DNA of 35,040 bases from an uncultured Clostridiaceae bacterium (GTDB lineage: Bacteria > Bacillota > Clostridia > Oscillospirales > Ruminococcaceae): the NCBI GenBank assembly GCA_946411985.1, contig CAMKFY010000002.1:1-35040 (forward strand). The letters run 5' to 3'. Shown piece after piece: positions 1 to 7,959 of this stretch. Both the position numbers and the translations under genes were made by a program. The notes beneath the pieces are model-generated. The model had not been told where the DNA came from and did no database searches. It saw only the letters and a program-made list of their open reading frames with translations. The stretch's first letter is position 1, and every line of letters starts with the position of its first letter.

Positions 1-218
1 AAAATAGCAATAACACCCGGCGCCCCAGTTATAGCAGCTGTTAAAACTGTAAACAGATTAACGCTAACATAATCTGTTAGAAAATAACCCAGCCCACCCA
101 AACATAGGAGCCCCGACAGGCTCCCTAAAGACATAGCTTTAAAAAAATTATTAAAGCTCATATAAAAGCTAAGCATAACTATAAATATAAATAGTAAAAG
201 TAAATATTCCGGTAACAT
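1..218 (-). CDS. bofA: BofA-family pro-sigma-K processing inhibitor, C-terminus cut by window edge
   Basis: Translating the minus strand from the ATG at 218 gives a hydrophobic protein of which 72 residues lie in the window. It has a membrane segment at about residues 3-18, a Gly-rich second segment at about 35-48, and a stretch reading V-N-L-F-T-V followed by G-A-P-G-V-I, which resembles the conserved end of BofA. In Bacillus, BofA sits in the outer forespore membrane and holds the SpoIVFB protease inactive until the engulfed forespore signals. An AGGAAGGTG ribosome binding site lies 4 bases before the ATG. The gene follows yaaL by 11 bases, the same neighbour as in many Firmicutes. The last few residues are outside the window. 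The family call rests on the motif and the yaaL neighbour. Confidence 0.75.
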   Translation of the reverse strand, partial: MLPEYLLLLFIFIVMLSFYMSFNNFFKAMSLGSLSGLLCLGGLGYFLTDYVSVNLFTVLTAAITGAPGVIAI

Positions 219-229
219 AAAACACCTTC

Positions 230-559
230 CTAACCTGTAACGCACACCATCTTTGCGCCACAACGAATTTTTCGTTTCCTAGCCTCTTTAATTAAATAGT
301 TATATCGCTTTTCTAGCGATTCAATATTATATATACAAGACTCTATCAAATCAAAATCTGTTTGCAAATTAAATTCTGTGTTTGCATGCTTTAATTTAGC
401 TTTAACCTCCTCCATTTCTTCTAAAATTTCACAGCGCTTTCTCTCCATTTCAGCTAAATAAAATTTGTCTTCTTCATTTAATTTCACTTTCTCCGCCTTT
501 TTAGACATAATTTTTTGTATTGTTATAAAAATACCACTAAACTTTTCACAAATATTCAC
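230..559 (-). CDS. yaaL: YaaL-family (DUF2508) small protein
   Basis: This small, charged, helical protein of about 109 residues matches the DUF2508/YaaL pattern: a helical Glu/Lys-rich body, a central segment around D-L-I-E-S-C-I-Y-N-I-E, and the C-terminal signature Y-N-Y-L-I-K-E-A-R-K-R-K. Its function is unknown. It lies directly upstream of bofA, as in the recR-yaaL-bofA cluster of Bacilli and Clostridia; recR is not next to it here. I place the start at the GTG at 559 because GGAGGT (575-570) is 10 bases upstream. An in-frame GTG at 568 lies too close to that site, and an internal ATG at 508 has no ribosome binding site. The protein is longer than typical YaaL because of about 17 extra N-terminal residues; these would vanish if the ATG at 508 is used. 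Confidence 0.75.
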   Translation of the reverse strand: MNICEKFSGIFITIQKIMSKKAEKVKLNEEDKFYLAEMERKRCEILEEMEEVKAKLKHANTEFNLQTDFDLIESCIYNIESLEKRYNYLIKEARKRKIRCGAKMVCVTG

Positions 560-700
560 AATAAGCACACCTCCATTTTTAACATCCTTCTTTTAGGTTA
601 CGGTGTTATTATTGGCAGATTAACAAATTTTATAAATTTTTTTCAAATGTATTTAATTTTTTTAAATTTATTCTTTAAATTTAAATTTTATTCCTATTTC

Positions 701-974
701 AAATTAAAAAATTACAGTTTTAAAATAACCACAGTAGCACAAGTTAAAACCCCATTAAATTAACGAGCAGAAAATATAACAACACCAAAAAATTTATTAA
801 ATTAAAATAAATTTTAGTATTTATATATAAAATTTAACTCCCAGAATAGCTTATATTTTTTAGCCTTGCCACCAAACTATAAATTAAAAATATAGTCAAA
901 TTTAAAATAACCACAGTAGCGCCAGTTGGAATTGAATATACTAACGAGCAGAAAAAGCCAACAACAAAACAAAA
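701..974. repeat. Decayed tandem copy of the znuB 3' end
   Basis: Positions 701-791 are a diverged direct copy of 881-974, which lies inside the 3' part of znuB. Shared blocks in the same order include AAATTAAAAA (701 and 881), AAAATAACCACAGTAGC (from 722 and 904), and TAACGAGCAGAAAA (from 761 and 942). The blocks between are mutated. The copy lies beyond the znuB stop codon, and I see no open frame in it. An A/T-only hairpin at 789-815 next to the copy may act as a weak terminator for znuB. Confidence 0.7.
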
Positions 975-1667
975 AACAGAATTTAACGCAGAAAATATAA
1001 CAACTGTTTTATATTTTCTAAACAACCTACTAGCCGATAAAACCGGAAAAATTATTAAACTAGAAATAAGTAAAGACCCAACCATTTTAATGCCTACCAC
1101 CACAACAACAGCTGTTAAAACAGCCACGCACACATTATAAAGCCTAACCTTAATGCCCGTGGCAACTGCAAAATCTTCATCAAATGTTATTGCAAATATT
1201 TTGTTATGCAAAAAAATAAACATAAAAATAACAATAACAGAAAAAACCACGCTAAATAACAAATCTACGTTATTTAACGTTAATATACTGCCAAACATAT
1301 AGTTTAAAACGTCTACATTCATACCAGTAGTAATAGACACCACCAATATACCTATTGAAAGTGAACTATTAGACAAAATAGCTATTGCAGAATCACTTTT
1401 AACCCTACTATTTTCATTTAACATAAGCAACAATATAGCAAACCCCACCACAACCGGTATGGAAAGCAAAAAAGGTGCCCAATTCAAAGCAGAAGAAACC
1501 GCAAAAGTAGAAAACCCAATATGCGAAAGCCCGTCGCCTATCATGGCACACCTTTTAAACACCAAATTAACTCCTAAAAGAGCAACACAAATAGAAATAA
1601 AAACACCAGCTAAAAAAGCTCGTTGCAAAAAAGCATATTTAAACACATTAGTAACAACACCAAACAA
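834..1667 (-). CDS. znuB: Zinc/manganese ABC transporter permease (ZnuB-like)
   Basis: This is the integral-membrane channel of an ABC-3 family metal importer, 277 residues with about eight hydrophobic segments spread over the whole length. The N-terminal stretch V-F-K-R-C-A-M-I-G-D-G-L-S-H-I-G-F is the ABC-3 permease hallmark, in which the usual S-D-A-L-S-H appears as G-D-G-L-S-H. A late segment G-I-K-M-V-G-S-L-L-I-S-S-L is also typical. The start is a TTG at 1667, preceded by AGGAG at 8 bases spacing that overlaps the end of znuC, so the two are probably translationally coupled. It is the last gene of znuA-znuC-znuB. Zinc is the likeliest substrate from the partner lipoprotein, but manganese or iron importers share this fold. 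Confidence 0.9.
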   Translation of the reverse strand: MFGVVTNVFKYAFLQRAFLAGVFISICVALLGVNLVFKRCAMIGDGLSHIGFSTFAVSSALNWAPFLLSIPVVVGFAILLLMLNENSRVKSDSAIAILSNSSLSIGILVVSITTGMNVDVLNYMFGSILTLNNVDLLFSVVFSVIVIFMFIFLHNKIFAITFDEDFAVATGIKVRLYNVCVAVLTAVVVVVGIKMVGSLLISSLIIFPVLSASRLFRKYKTVVIFSALNSVFCFVVGFFCSLVYSIPTGATVVILNLTIFLIYSLVARLKNISYSGS

Positions 1668-1669
1668 AT

Positions 1670-2365
1670 CTACTTCTCCTTTAAAAACGCTTTTGATACA
1701 TTGCTCTTTAAATAGGCTGCAACCTCTCCAAAAAACAACAACTTTTTATTTATATGCAATATCTTTTTAGCGCAAAATATTGCAGACTTTATATCATGCG
1801 ACACCATAACAATTGCAATGTTTTGCTTTTCATTTAACATTTTCATTACAACATAAAAATGCTCCGCAAACATAGGGTCTACCCCTGCGCACGGCTCATC
1901 TAAAAATAAAACACGCTTAGCAGCAATAATGGCTCTTGCCAAAAACACCTTCTGCTGCTGCCCCTTAGAAAGATTTTTAAAATACATAGTTTTTAAATTT
2001 TCTATTTTTAAAAGCTTTAAAACCTCTTGCAGTCTATTAAAATGCCAAGGCCTAAAAAACGGAGAAAACCCCATGCCATTAACAAAGCCAGATAGGACAA
2101 CTTCCTGCACACTAGCAGGAAAACCTTTTTTTAAAGCAGTTTTTTGTGGCATATAACCCACTTCATTTCGTTTGAAATTAAAAATAACACCACCACTTGC
2201 AGGCCTTTTTAAGCCCAACATGCCTCTTAAAAGAGTGCTTTTGCCAGAGCCGTTCTCCCCCAATATAACTATGTAATCTTTAGGGTATATTTTAAAAGAC
2301 ACGCCATCTACAGCAACCTTCTCACCATATTTAACAACCAAATTTTCACAACTTATTAACTCCAT
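1670..2365 (-). CDS. znuC: Zinc/manganese ABC transporter ATP-binding protein (ZnuC-like)
   Basis: This is the cytoplasmic ATPase that powers the metal importer. Counted from the ATG at 2365, the Walker A motif G-E-N-G-S-G-K-S-T is at about residues 36-44, followed by a Q-loop around Y-M-P-Q, the ABC signature L-S-K-G-Q-Q-Q-K, Walker B V-L-F-L-D-E-P and the switch His in V-S-H-D. All the catalytic elements are present, and the length (about 231 residues) is normal. The start is uncertain: a GTG at 2374 overlaps the znuA stop codon and has AGAGG 4 bases before it, while the ATG at 2365 fits family N-termini better but sits 13 bases from the same site. The gene lies between znuA and znuB, and the three form one operon. 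Confidence 0.92.
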   Translation of the reverse strand: MELISCENLVVKYGEKVAVDGVSFKIYPKDYIVILGENGSGKSTLLRGMLGLKRPASGGVIFNFKRNEVGYMPQKTALKKGFPASVQEVVLSGFVNGMGFSPFFRPWHFNRLQEVLKLLKIENLKTMYFKNLSKGQQQKVFLARAIIAAKRVLFLDEPCAGVDPMFAEHFYVVMKMLNEKQNIAIVMVSHDIKSAIFCAKKILHINKKLLFFGEVAAYLKSNVSKAFLKEK

Positions 2366-2367
2366 AG

Positions 2368-3300
2368 TTAACACAAAGCCTCTTTTAAAGTTTTAACATT
2401 TTCCTCTATGAAATTTAGAAATGTTTTGCCATTTTTAAAATCTTCCTTCGAACAATTATGACACGAATAAAAAACTTTCACCTTAGCTCCTACCTCATCT
2501 GCTATAGTTTTAGAAAGAGCACCGCTACTTTGTTCTAATTTTAAAATAAGCGGCACATTTTCCCTTTTAGCAACCTTCACAACATTAGACACATCTAATG
2601 AACCAACATCTGTGTTTGAACTGCAACCAGAATAAGGCGTTATATATTTAAGCCCATAGCAGTTAACAAAATACAAAAACGGAAACCTATCCGCAAACAC
2701 CAAAATATCTCTTTTTCTATTAGCCACAACATCTTTAAAACTATTGTTTAAACGGTTTAACTCTTTTAAATATATTCCCATATTTTCATTATACTTTGTG
2801 CCATTTTCTTTATCTATTTCACAAATTTTATTGGCAATACATTTCACTATTTTTACACAATTTGGCAACGAAGTCCACACATGTTCATCTTTAAATTTAC
2901 AGCCACTAGAATTTAAAACAACATCACCATCATCTTTGAAAATATCTAGAAAAGATAAACAGGAGCCAGAAGATTTTTTTAAAGATTTTAAAATTTTATC
3001 CACCCAAACGTCATTCTCCCCTCCTGTATATATAAATAAATCTGCATCTTTAACTTCTCTAATATCGCCAGCAGAAGGCTCAAAAGAATGAGCATCCACC
3101 CCGGGCGGTATTAACATTTTAACACGCACACCATCTACATTCTTCGTTATCTGCCGAGCAAAATCATAATGTGGAAACATTGTAGTAACAATTTTTACAC
3201 GACAATTTGAATAGCTATCTTTCCCCTTATTGAAACTGCACCCCAAAATAAACAGCAAAAAGCAAACAAAAACAGCAAAACTCAAAAAAAACCTTTTCAT
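2368..3300 (-). CDS. znuA: Zinc-binding lipoprotein of ABC importer (ZnuA/AdcA-like)
   Basis: This is the substrate-binding lipoprotein that captures metal outside the membrane and delivers it to ZnuB. From the ATG at 3300 the signal peptide is M-K-R-F-F followed by a hydrophobic run and the lipobox F-I-L-G-C, so Cys21 should be lipid-modified. The family's metal ligands are visible as His in F-P-H-Y-D, His in D-A-H-S-F-E-P-S and His in D-E-H-V-W. A C-terminal S-C-H-N-C-S segment adds possible thiol/His contacts and is less usual. The His-rich loop of many ZnuA proteins is absent. An upstream in-frame ATG at 3309 lies only one base after TTAGG, so I prefer 3300. It is the first gene of its operon; I could not identify a Zur operator upstream. 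Confidence 0.88.
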   Translation of the reverse strand: MKRFFLSFAVFVCFLLFILGCSFNKGKDSYSNCRVKIVTTMFPHYDFARQITKNVDGVRVKMLIPPGVDAHSFEPSAGDIREVKDADLFIYTGGENDVWVDKILKSLKKSSGSCLSFLDIFKDDGDVVLNSSGCKFKDEHVWTSLPNCVKIVKCIANKICEIDKENGTKYNENMGIYLKELNRLNNSFKDVVANRKRDILVFADRFPFLYFVNCYGLKYITPYSGCSSNTDVGSLDVSNVVKVAKRENVPLILKLEQSSGALSKTIADEVGAKVKVFYSCHNCSKEDFKNGKTFLNFIEENVKTLKEALC

Positions 3301-3601
3301 ATAAACCATACCTAAGAGAATATATTTTTTTCAATAACACACACCTTTCATATTAGCATATTTACAAAAACTAGTCAACAAAACCAAAAATATATTACAA
3401 CATCTAGGTATATATAAAATTTTAACATTTAAGAAAAACACTAAACCACTAAACTAATTTATAATCTAAATCTTCTCTTTAAGCATAAACAATATTTCTG
3501 TAGATAATTAATTTAATATTTAAATAGTGTAAGTTAAAAATAGGTGTGTTAAATATATTTTGTATAGTATAAACTATGAGTTATAATTTTATAACAACTA
3601 C

Positions 3602-3654
3602 ATAGCAGATAAGAGATAACATTGCATATAAACCATATTAATCTGCTATTTTTT
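3602..3654 (+). terminator. Orphan long-loop hairpin followed by T-run
   Basis: ATAGCAGAT (3602-3610) pairs perfectly with ATCTGCTAT (3641-3649) across a 30-base loop, and a T-run follows to 3654. This has the shape of a rho-independent terminator on the plus strand, although the loop is long. No plus-strand gene lies upstream, so it might end a small transcript or attenuate read-through towards the tRNA. No function is established. Confidence 0.4.
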
Positions 3655-3674
3655 AAATAAATTTAAATTTAATG

Positions 3675-3703
3675 TTGATTTAAACTAAAATATAGTTTAA
3701 AAT
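3675..3703 (+). promoter_or_regulatory. Candidate sigma-A promoter for tRNA-Arg
   Basis: TTGATT (3675-3680) and TAAAAT (3698-3703) are separated by 17 bases, so transcription would start near 3710, about 18 bases before the mature tRNA. Both hexamers match the sigma-A consensus at four or five positions. The DNA is A/T-rich, so chance matches are possible. Confidence 0.5.
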
Positions 3704-3727
3704 AAAATGGTTGCTCATTATTATTTC

Positions 3728-3803
3728 GCGCCTGTAGCTCAATGGATAGAGCGTTGGACTCCGGCTCCAAAGGTTGCAGATTCGAATTCTGTCGGGCGCA
3801 CCA
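3728..3803 (+). tRNA. tRNA-Arg (anticodon CCG)
   Basis: The sequence folds as a complete cloverleaf. The acceptor stem pairs GCGCCTG (3728-3734) with CGGGCGC (3793-3799), including one T-G wobble. The D arm is GCTC/GAGC. The anticodon stem TTGGA/TCCAA encloses the loop CTCCGGC, giving anticodon CCG for the arginine codon CGG. The T arm has the loop TTCGAAT. The discriminator base is A3800 and the CCA end is encoded at 3801-3803. Confidence 0.95.
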
Positions 3804-3830
3804 TAAAATTTGTTAAATTTAAAGCTTTTA

Positions 3831-3866
3831 TAGCTTTGTTGCGTTTTATGCAACACATTTTAGCTA
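3831..3866 (+). terminator. Possible terminator after tRNA-Arg
   Basis: TGTTGC (3837-3842) pairs with GCAACA (3850-3855), and outer TAGCT/AGCTA (3831-3835 and 3862-3866) can extend the stem. The run CATTTT lies between the two arms. It is about 30 bases after the tRNA 3' end, where a terminator would be expected, but the T-run is short. Confidence 0.35.
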
Positions 3867-3946
3867 AAAATAAAGCAAAAATAATAAATTTTATAATACA
3901 TAAACCAAATTTTAATGTTGTAGTAAATAACATATTGCATAATTGC

Positions 3947-3975
3947 TTGCAAAAAAAAATATAAAATGATACAAT
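3947..3975 (+). promoter_or_regulatory. Extended -10 sigma-A promoter for malic enzyme
   Basis: TTGCAA (3947-3952) and TACAAT (3970-3975) are spaced by 17 bases, and the -10 is preceded by TGA, an extended -10 element. Transcription would start near 3982, leaving a leader of about 168 bases before the malic enzyme ATG. In that leader TTTAAATAG (4001-4009) can pair with CTATTTAAA (4056-4064), and a GTTAAT/ATTAAC hairpin (4042-4056) competes for its last base. No known riboswitch is recognised. Confidence 0.55.
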
Positions 3976-4150
3976 ACTGCAGGAAGTTGGAACATAACTT
4001 TTTAAATAGAGGCCTTTAAAGTTTAAGTTTATACATGCAATGTTAATTACATTAACTATTTAAAATTTGAGTGATGTGTTAGCTTAATTTTAGCATACAA
4101 ACTTTTTTAGTAGTAAAGGTATTAAGTTTTATAAATGGGGGTTATTTACA

Positions 4151-5323
4151 ATGGATTATGGCAGCATATCTTTAGAGGAACACTATAAATGGCGTGGGAA
4201 ACTAGAAGTGGTGCCCACCGTGCCTTTAGACAATATGAAAGACCTTTCAATAGCATACACGCCTGGAGTGGCTCAGCCTTGTTTAGAAATTCAAAAGGAT
4301 ATATCTAAAAGCTACACACTAACTGGCAGATGGAACACAATAGCTGTGGTTACAGATGGCTCGGCAGTTTTGGGGCTTGGTGATATAGGCCCAGAAGCTG
4401 GAATGCCTGTTATGGAGGGTAAATGCGTTTTGTTTAAACGGTTTGCAAATGTAAACGCAATACCTATTTGTATACGCTCAAAAGATGTAGACAGCATAGT
4501 AAAAACAGTGTCGCTAATAAGTGGTAGTTTTGGTGGTATAAATTTAGAAGATATATCTGCTCCACGTTGTTTTGAAATAGAACGCAAGCTAAAAGAAGTT
4601 TGTGATATACCTATTTTTCACGATGACCAACACGGAACTGCTGTGGTAACTCTTGCTGCAATTATAAACGCTTTAAAATTAGTAGGCAAAAAAATTGAAG
4701 ATGTTAAGGTGGTCACAAGTGGGGCTGGAGCTGCTGGCATAGCAATAATAAAGCTTTTAATGGCGGTGGGGCTGGAAAATGTTATAATGTGTGATAGAAC
4801 TGGCGCAATATACAAAGGCAGAAGTGGTTTAAACAAAGAAAAAGAAGAAATGGCAGAAATATCTAATAAAAATAGGGAAAAGGGTCTTTTAGAAGACGTA
4901 ATAAAAGGAGCGGATGTTTTTATAGGCGTATCAGCACCAGGCACTGTTACTAAAAACATGGTAAAGTCTATGGCTAAAAACCCAATACTGTTCCCTATGG
5001 CAAACCCCACTCCAGAAATAATGCCTGAAGACGCGTTAGAAGCTGGAGCTGCTGTTGTGGGCACTGGTAGGAGTGATTTTAGCAATCAAATTAACAACGT
5101 GCTCGCCTTCCCTGGAATATTTAGAGGAGCATTAGACGTAAGAGCGAAAGATATAAATGACGAAATGAAAATAGCTGCTGCCTACGCTATTGCAAACATA
5201 ATTGAAGAGAAGGAGTTAAATAAAGATTACATAATACCAAGCCCATTTAACCCAGAAGTTAAAGAAAAAATAGCCAGTGCTGTAGCAGAGGCTGCGAAAA
5301 AAACGGGAGTGGCTAGGTTGTAG
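4151..5323 (+). CDS. NAD(P)-dependent malic enzyme
   Basis: This cytoplasmic enzyme oxidatively decarboxylates malate to pyruvate and CO2, linking the C4 acids to pyruvate and giving NADH or NADPH. The 390 residues match the short bacterial form. The N-terminal malic domain carries Y-T-P-G-V-A (Tyr36 is the expected catalytic acid), a K in E-G-K-C-V-L-F-K, the metal-binding E-D-I-S-A-P and the F-H-D-D-Q-H-G-T-A block. The NAD-binding half begins with the Rossmann G-A-G-A-A-G-I-A and continues to N-P-T-P-E-I. The ATG has a run of five G (from 4137) 9 bases upstream. It stands alone behind a long leader. Cofactor preference cannot be read from the sequence. The gene could be called mae, maeA or ytsJ, so I leave the symbol open. 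Confidence 0.93.
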   Translation: MDYGSISLEEHYKWRGKLEVVPTVPLDNMKDLSIAYTPGVAQPCLEIQKDISKSYTLTGRWNTIAVVTDGSAVLGLGDIGPEAGMPVMEGKCVLFKRFANVNAIPICIRSKDVDSIVKTVSLISGSFGGINLEDISAPRCFEIERKLKEVCDIPIFHDDQHGTAVVTLAAIINALKLVGKKIEDVKVVTSGAGAAGIAIIKLLMAVGLENVIMCDRTGAIYKGRSGLNKEKEEMAEISNKNREKGLLEDVIKGADVFIGVSAPGTVTKNMVKSMAKNPILFPMANPTPEIMPEDALEAGAAVVGTGRSDFSNQINNVLAFPGIFRGALDVRAKDINDEMKIAAAYAIANIIEEKELNKDYIIPSPFNPEVKEKIASAVAEAAKKTGVARL

Positions 5324-5485
5324 TTTTTTTGTAAAACACCTTTAAAAACCATTAGCAGCTACTATATAGCATTATAAAATTGTGTACATTGTTTAGCTTT
5401 TATACATAATATGGTGTGGTTGTGTTGCTGATGGTTTATTTTGCTTGTTCTTATGTTTAGTTTTTACTTTATGGAGGGTGTTTTT

Positions 5486-6877
5486 TTGTTTCGTGAATTA
5501 AACTCGTTTTTGAAATATTGCATTAACAAAAAAGTAGCTTTTATTGGCGTTGGAGTGTCTAATTTTAAAGCTATAATTATGTTTCTAGAGAAAGGCATTA
5601 ATGTAACAGTTCTAGACAAAAAAAGTGAAGTTGAGCTTGGCAATAAAGCTAACATATTAAAAGAAGCTGGAGCCACGTTTATATGCGGTGAGGATTATCT
5701 TAATAATATTTTAAATTTCGACATAGTAATACGGTCACCTGGTGTATATTTTAATAACAGTGTACTGCAAGCTGCAATTAAAAAAGGTGTTGTTGTAACG
5801 TCTGAAATGGAGCTTTTTTTCGATTTTTGCCCATGTAAAATTATAGCAATAACAGGCTCCGACGGAAAAACAACAACAACAACTTTAATAGCATCTATCT
5901 TAAAGCAGGATGGCTTTAACGTTCATGTGGGCGGAAACATTGGCAAACCTTTGTTATGCGAATTGCAGAATATAGGTGAGAGCGATGTTTGCGTTGTGGA
6001 GCTCTCTAGTTTTCAACTGCTTTCTATGCGAAAATCGCCAGACATAGCCGTTATAACGAATATATCTGAAAACCACCTAGACGTTCATAAAAACATGGGC
6101 GAATATATTAAAGCAAAACAGAATATATTCATCCATCAAAATGCATTTTCAAAATTGATATTAAACTTAGATAATAATATATGTTGTGGGTTTGAAGATT
6201 ATGCAAGAGGCTTTGTTAAAAAGTTTAGCATGAAAAGCAAGATTTTAAACGGCGCCTTTTATGAAGAAAATAGTCAAAATTTATACCACGCTAAAAATGG
6301 CAAATATGAAAAAATTTTAAATTCTAAAGATATAGCACTTTTAGGAGCTCACAACATTGAAAATTTTTTAGCTGTAATAGCGGCCGTGTATGGTATGGCA
6401 AGCCCAAGCAGCATAAAAAAGGTGGCAAAAGAGTTTAAAGGAGTAAAACATAGGCTGGAGCTTGTGAAAAATAACGATAATATATTGTGGTATAACGATT
6501 CTATAGCCACCACTCCAACAAGAACAATAGCGGCTCTAAATAGCTTTAAAAATAATATAATATTAATAGCAGGTGGGTATGATAAAAAAGTGCCTTTTGA
6601 CGGATTAATAGACGAAATTTTAAAAAAGGTTAAGGCATTAATTTTAATAGGAGATACTGCAAACAAAATAGAATGCGGCATCAAAAATAACAATAATTTT
6701 TGTGAAGATTTTAAAATTTTAAGGGCAAAAAGTGTGAGCGATGCTGTTGTTAAAGCTAAAAAATTAGCAACATGTGGTGATGTTGTATTGTTTTCACCGG
6801 CTTGCGCTAGCTTTGATATGTATAGCAATTTTGAAGAGCGTGGCAAGGATTTTGTAAAATCTGTTTTAAAAATATAA
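5486..6877 (+). CDS. murD: UDP-N-acetylmuramoyl-L-alanine:D-glutamate ligase
   Basis: MurD adds D-glutamate to UDP-MurNAc-L-Ala in the cytoplasmic stage of peptidoglycan synthesis. The protein is about 464 residues, normal for the family. It has an N-terminal UDP-binding Rossmann segment (A-F-I-G-V-G-V-S-N), the ATP loop G-S-D-G-K-T-T-T (about residues 124-131), S-S-F-Q-L, the N-I-S-E-N-H-L-D-V-H block and the Mur-ligase H-R-L-E before the C-terminal domain. The TTG at 5486 is the likely start, because GGAGG (5473-5477) lies 8 bases before it. The longer reading from 5441 would add 15 hydrophobic residues with no ribosome binding site of its own. It stands apart from the usual mur/fts cluster and is followed closely by an M42 peptidase gene. 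Confidence 0.93.
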   Translation: MFRELNSFLKYCINKKVAFIGVGVSNFKAIIMFLEKGINVTVLDKKSEVELGNKANILKEAGATFICGEDYLNNILNFDIVIRSPGVYFNNSVLQAAIKKGVVVTSEMELFFDFCPCKIIAITGSDGKTTTTTLIASILKQDGFNVHVGGNIGKPLLCELQNIGESDVCVVELSSFQLLSMRKSPDIAVITNISENHLDVHKNMGEYIKAKQNIFIHQNAFSKLILNLDNNICCGFEDYARGFVKKFSMKSKILNGAFYEENSQNLYHAKNGKYEKILNSKDIALLGAHNIENFLAVIAAVYGMASPSSIKKVAKEFKGVKHRLELVKNNDNILWYNDSIATTPTRTIAALNSFKNNIILIAGGYDKKVPFDGLIDEILKKVKALILIGDTANKIECGIKNNNNFCEDFKILRAKSVSDAVVKAKKLATCGDVVLFSPACASFDMYSNFEERGKDFVKSVLKI

Positions 6878-6904
6878 GAGAATGTTTGGAGTTTTAAATT
6901 TAGC

Positions 6905-7891
6905 ATGTTAAATTCAAAATTACTTTTAGAATTGTGTTCCATAAATAGCATATCTGGCAGAGAGAAAGATATAAGTGAATATTTAAAAGAAAAGCTTAAA
7001 AAATATTCAAATAATGTTTATATAACAAAGTTAAATAGCGTTATATGCGAAGTTAGAAAGCCAAAAGAAGGCGCGCCAAAAATAGTGTTAGAAGCGCACA
7101 CCGATACAGTAGGCTTAGTAGCAAACGCTATAACAAGCAGTGGCTATATTAAAGCTTCGTGTTGCGGTGGGATGGATTTTAAAAGTTTAATATATAAAAA
7201 GGTTACAGTGTGCTCGGAGCCAAAATTAAATGGCTTCATATTTAAAAATAATCAAAGTGCAAACGATATTCTTGTTGATGTTGGCTTAAAACCAGAATTA
7301 GTAAAGCAATATGTTAAAGAAGGCGATGCTATAGTTTTTGATTATAACCCCGTAATGTTGCAAAATAACAGAGTATGCGTTCGCTATTTAGATAATAGAG
7401 CTTCTGTTTTTGCAATTCTTTTAGCGCTGGAAAAATTAAAAGAAGAAAATTTAAAAGCAGGCATATATGCTATGTTTAGCTCCCTAGAAGAAACTTCGCA
7501 GGGGGGCGCTGCCACTTCAAGCTATGAACTAAATCCAAATATTGCTATATGCGTAGACGTTAGCTTTGCAAAAACTTTAGGTGTTGACAGCTCAACATCT
7601 TTAGGCATTATGGGGCATGGCCCTATGATAGGCATATCCCCTATTTTAAACAGAACTCTATCAACACAATTTATAGATATAGCCAAAAAAAATAATATAC
7701 CATATCAACTAGAAGTAATGAACGGGCTCACAGGCACAAATGCCGACAGCATAACCATAACAAAAGGTGGCGTGCCTTGCGCACTGCTTTCAATACCACT
7801 TAAAAATATGCACACGTCGTTTGAAATAGTAGACATTAACGATATACATAACACAGCAAATTTAATTTACAATGCTATTTTAAATTTTTAA
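6905..7891 (+). CDS. M42 family metallopeptidase (putative aminopeptidase), active-site complete
   Basis: This 328-residue protein belongs to the M42 family (glutamyl aminopeptidase / deblocking aminopeptidase, also annotated as endo-glucanase M), dinuclear metal enzymes that trim peptides in the cytoplasm. All expected ligands are present: His65 and Asp67 in A-H-T-D-T-V-G, Asp163 in Y-L-D-N-R, the Glu195-Glu196 pair, Asp218 in C-V-D-V-S and His303 in M-H-T-S-F-E. The ATG lies 27 bases after murD, so co-transcription is likely. A GGAG is present but 13 bases away. The next gene is a diverged paralogue that has lost most of these residues. Substrate is not predictable. Confidence 0.85.
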   Translation: MLNSKLLLELCSINSISGREKDISEYLKEKLKKYSNNVYITKLNSVICEVRKPKEGAPKIVLEAHTDTVGLVANAITSSGYIKASCCGGMDFKSLIYKKVTVCSEPKLNGFIFKNNQSANDILVDVGLKPELVKQYVKEGDAIVFDYNPVMLQNNRVCVRYLDNRASVFAILLALEKLKEENLKAGIYAMFSSLEETSQGGAATSSYELNPNIAICVDVSFAKTLGVDSSTSLGIMGHGPMIGISPILNRTLSTQFIDIAKKNNIPYQLEVMNGLTGTNADSITITKGGVPCALLSIPLKNMHTSFEIVDINDIHNTANLIYNAILNF

Positions 7892-7959
7892 ATTTTTAAA
7901 TTTTTATGTGATAGTTTAAATATACACGCGCTTAAAATATTAAAAAAGGGTGTTGGGCT

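Larger units (their letters stand above)
3301..3727. other. Intergenic region upstream of znuA and of tRNA-Arg
   Basis: The 427 bases between znuA and the tRNA contain no credible gene. They hold the hairpin at 3602-3654 and the candidate tRNA promoter at 3675-3703, both listed separately. The rest is A/T-rich DNA in which I recognise no operator, repeat or open frame. Confidence 0.6.

Noticed and set aside
515..763. Open frame on the plus strand of 82 codons
   Set aside because: It has no ribosome binding site, runs through very A/T-rich DNA rich in Phe/Lys/Asn codons, and overlaps the yaaL start and the decayed znuB copy.
3707..3964. Open frame reading through the tRNA-Arg gene
   Set aside because: The tRNA folds perfectly and an in-frame reading through it is coincidental; the downstream part is low-complexity.
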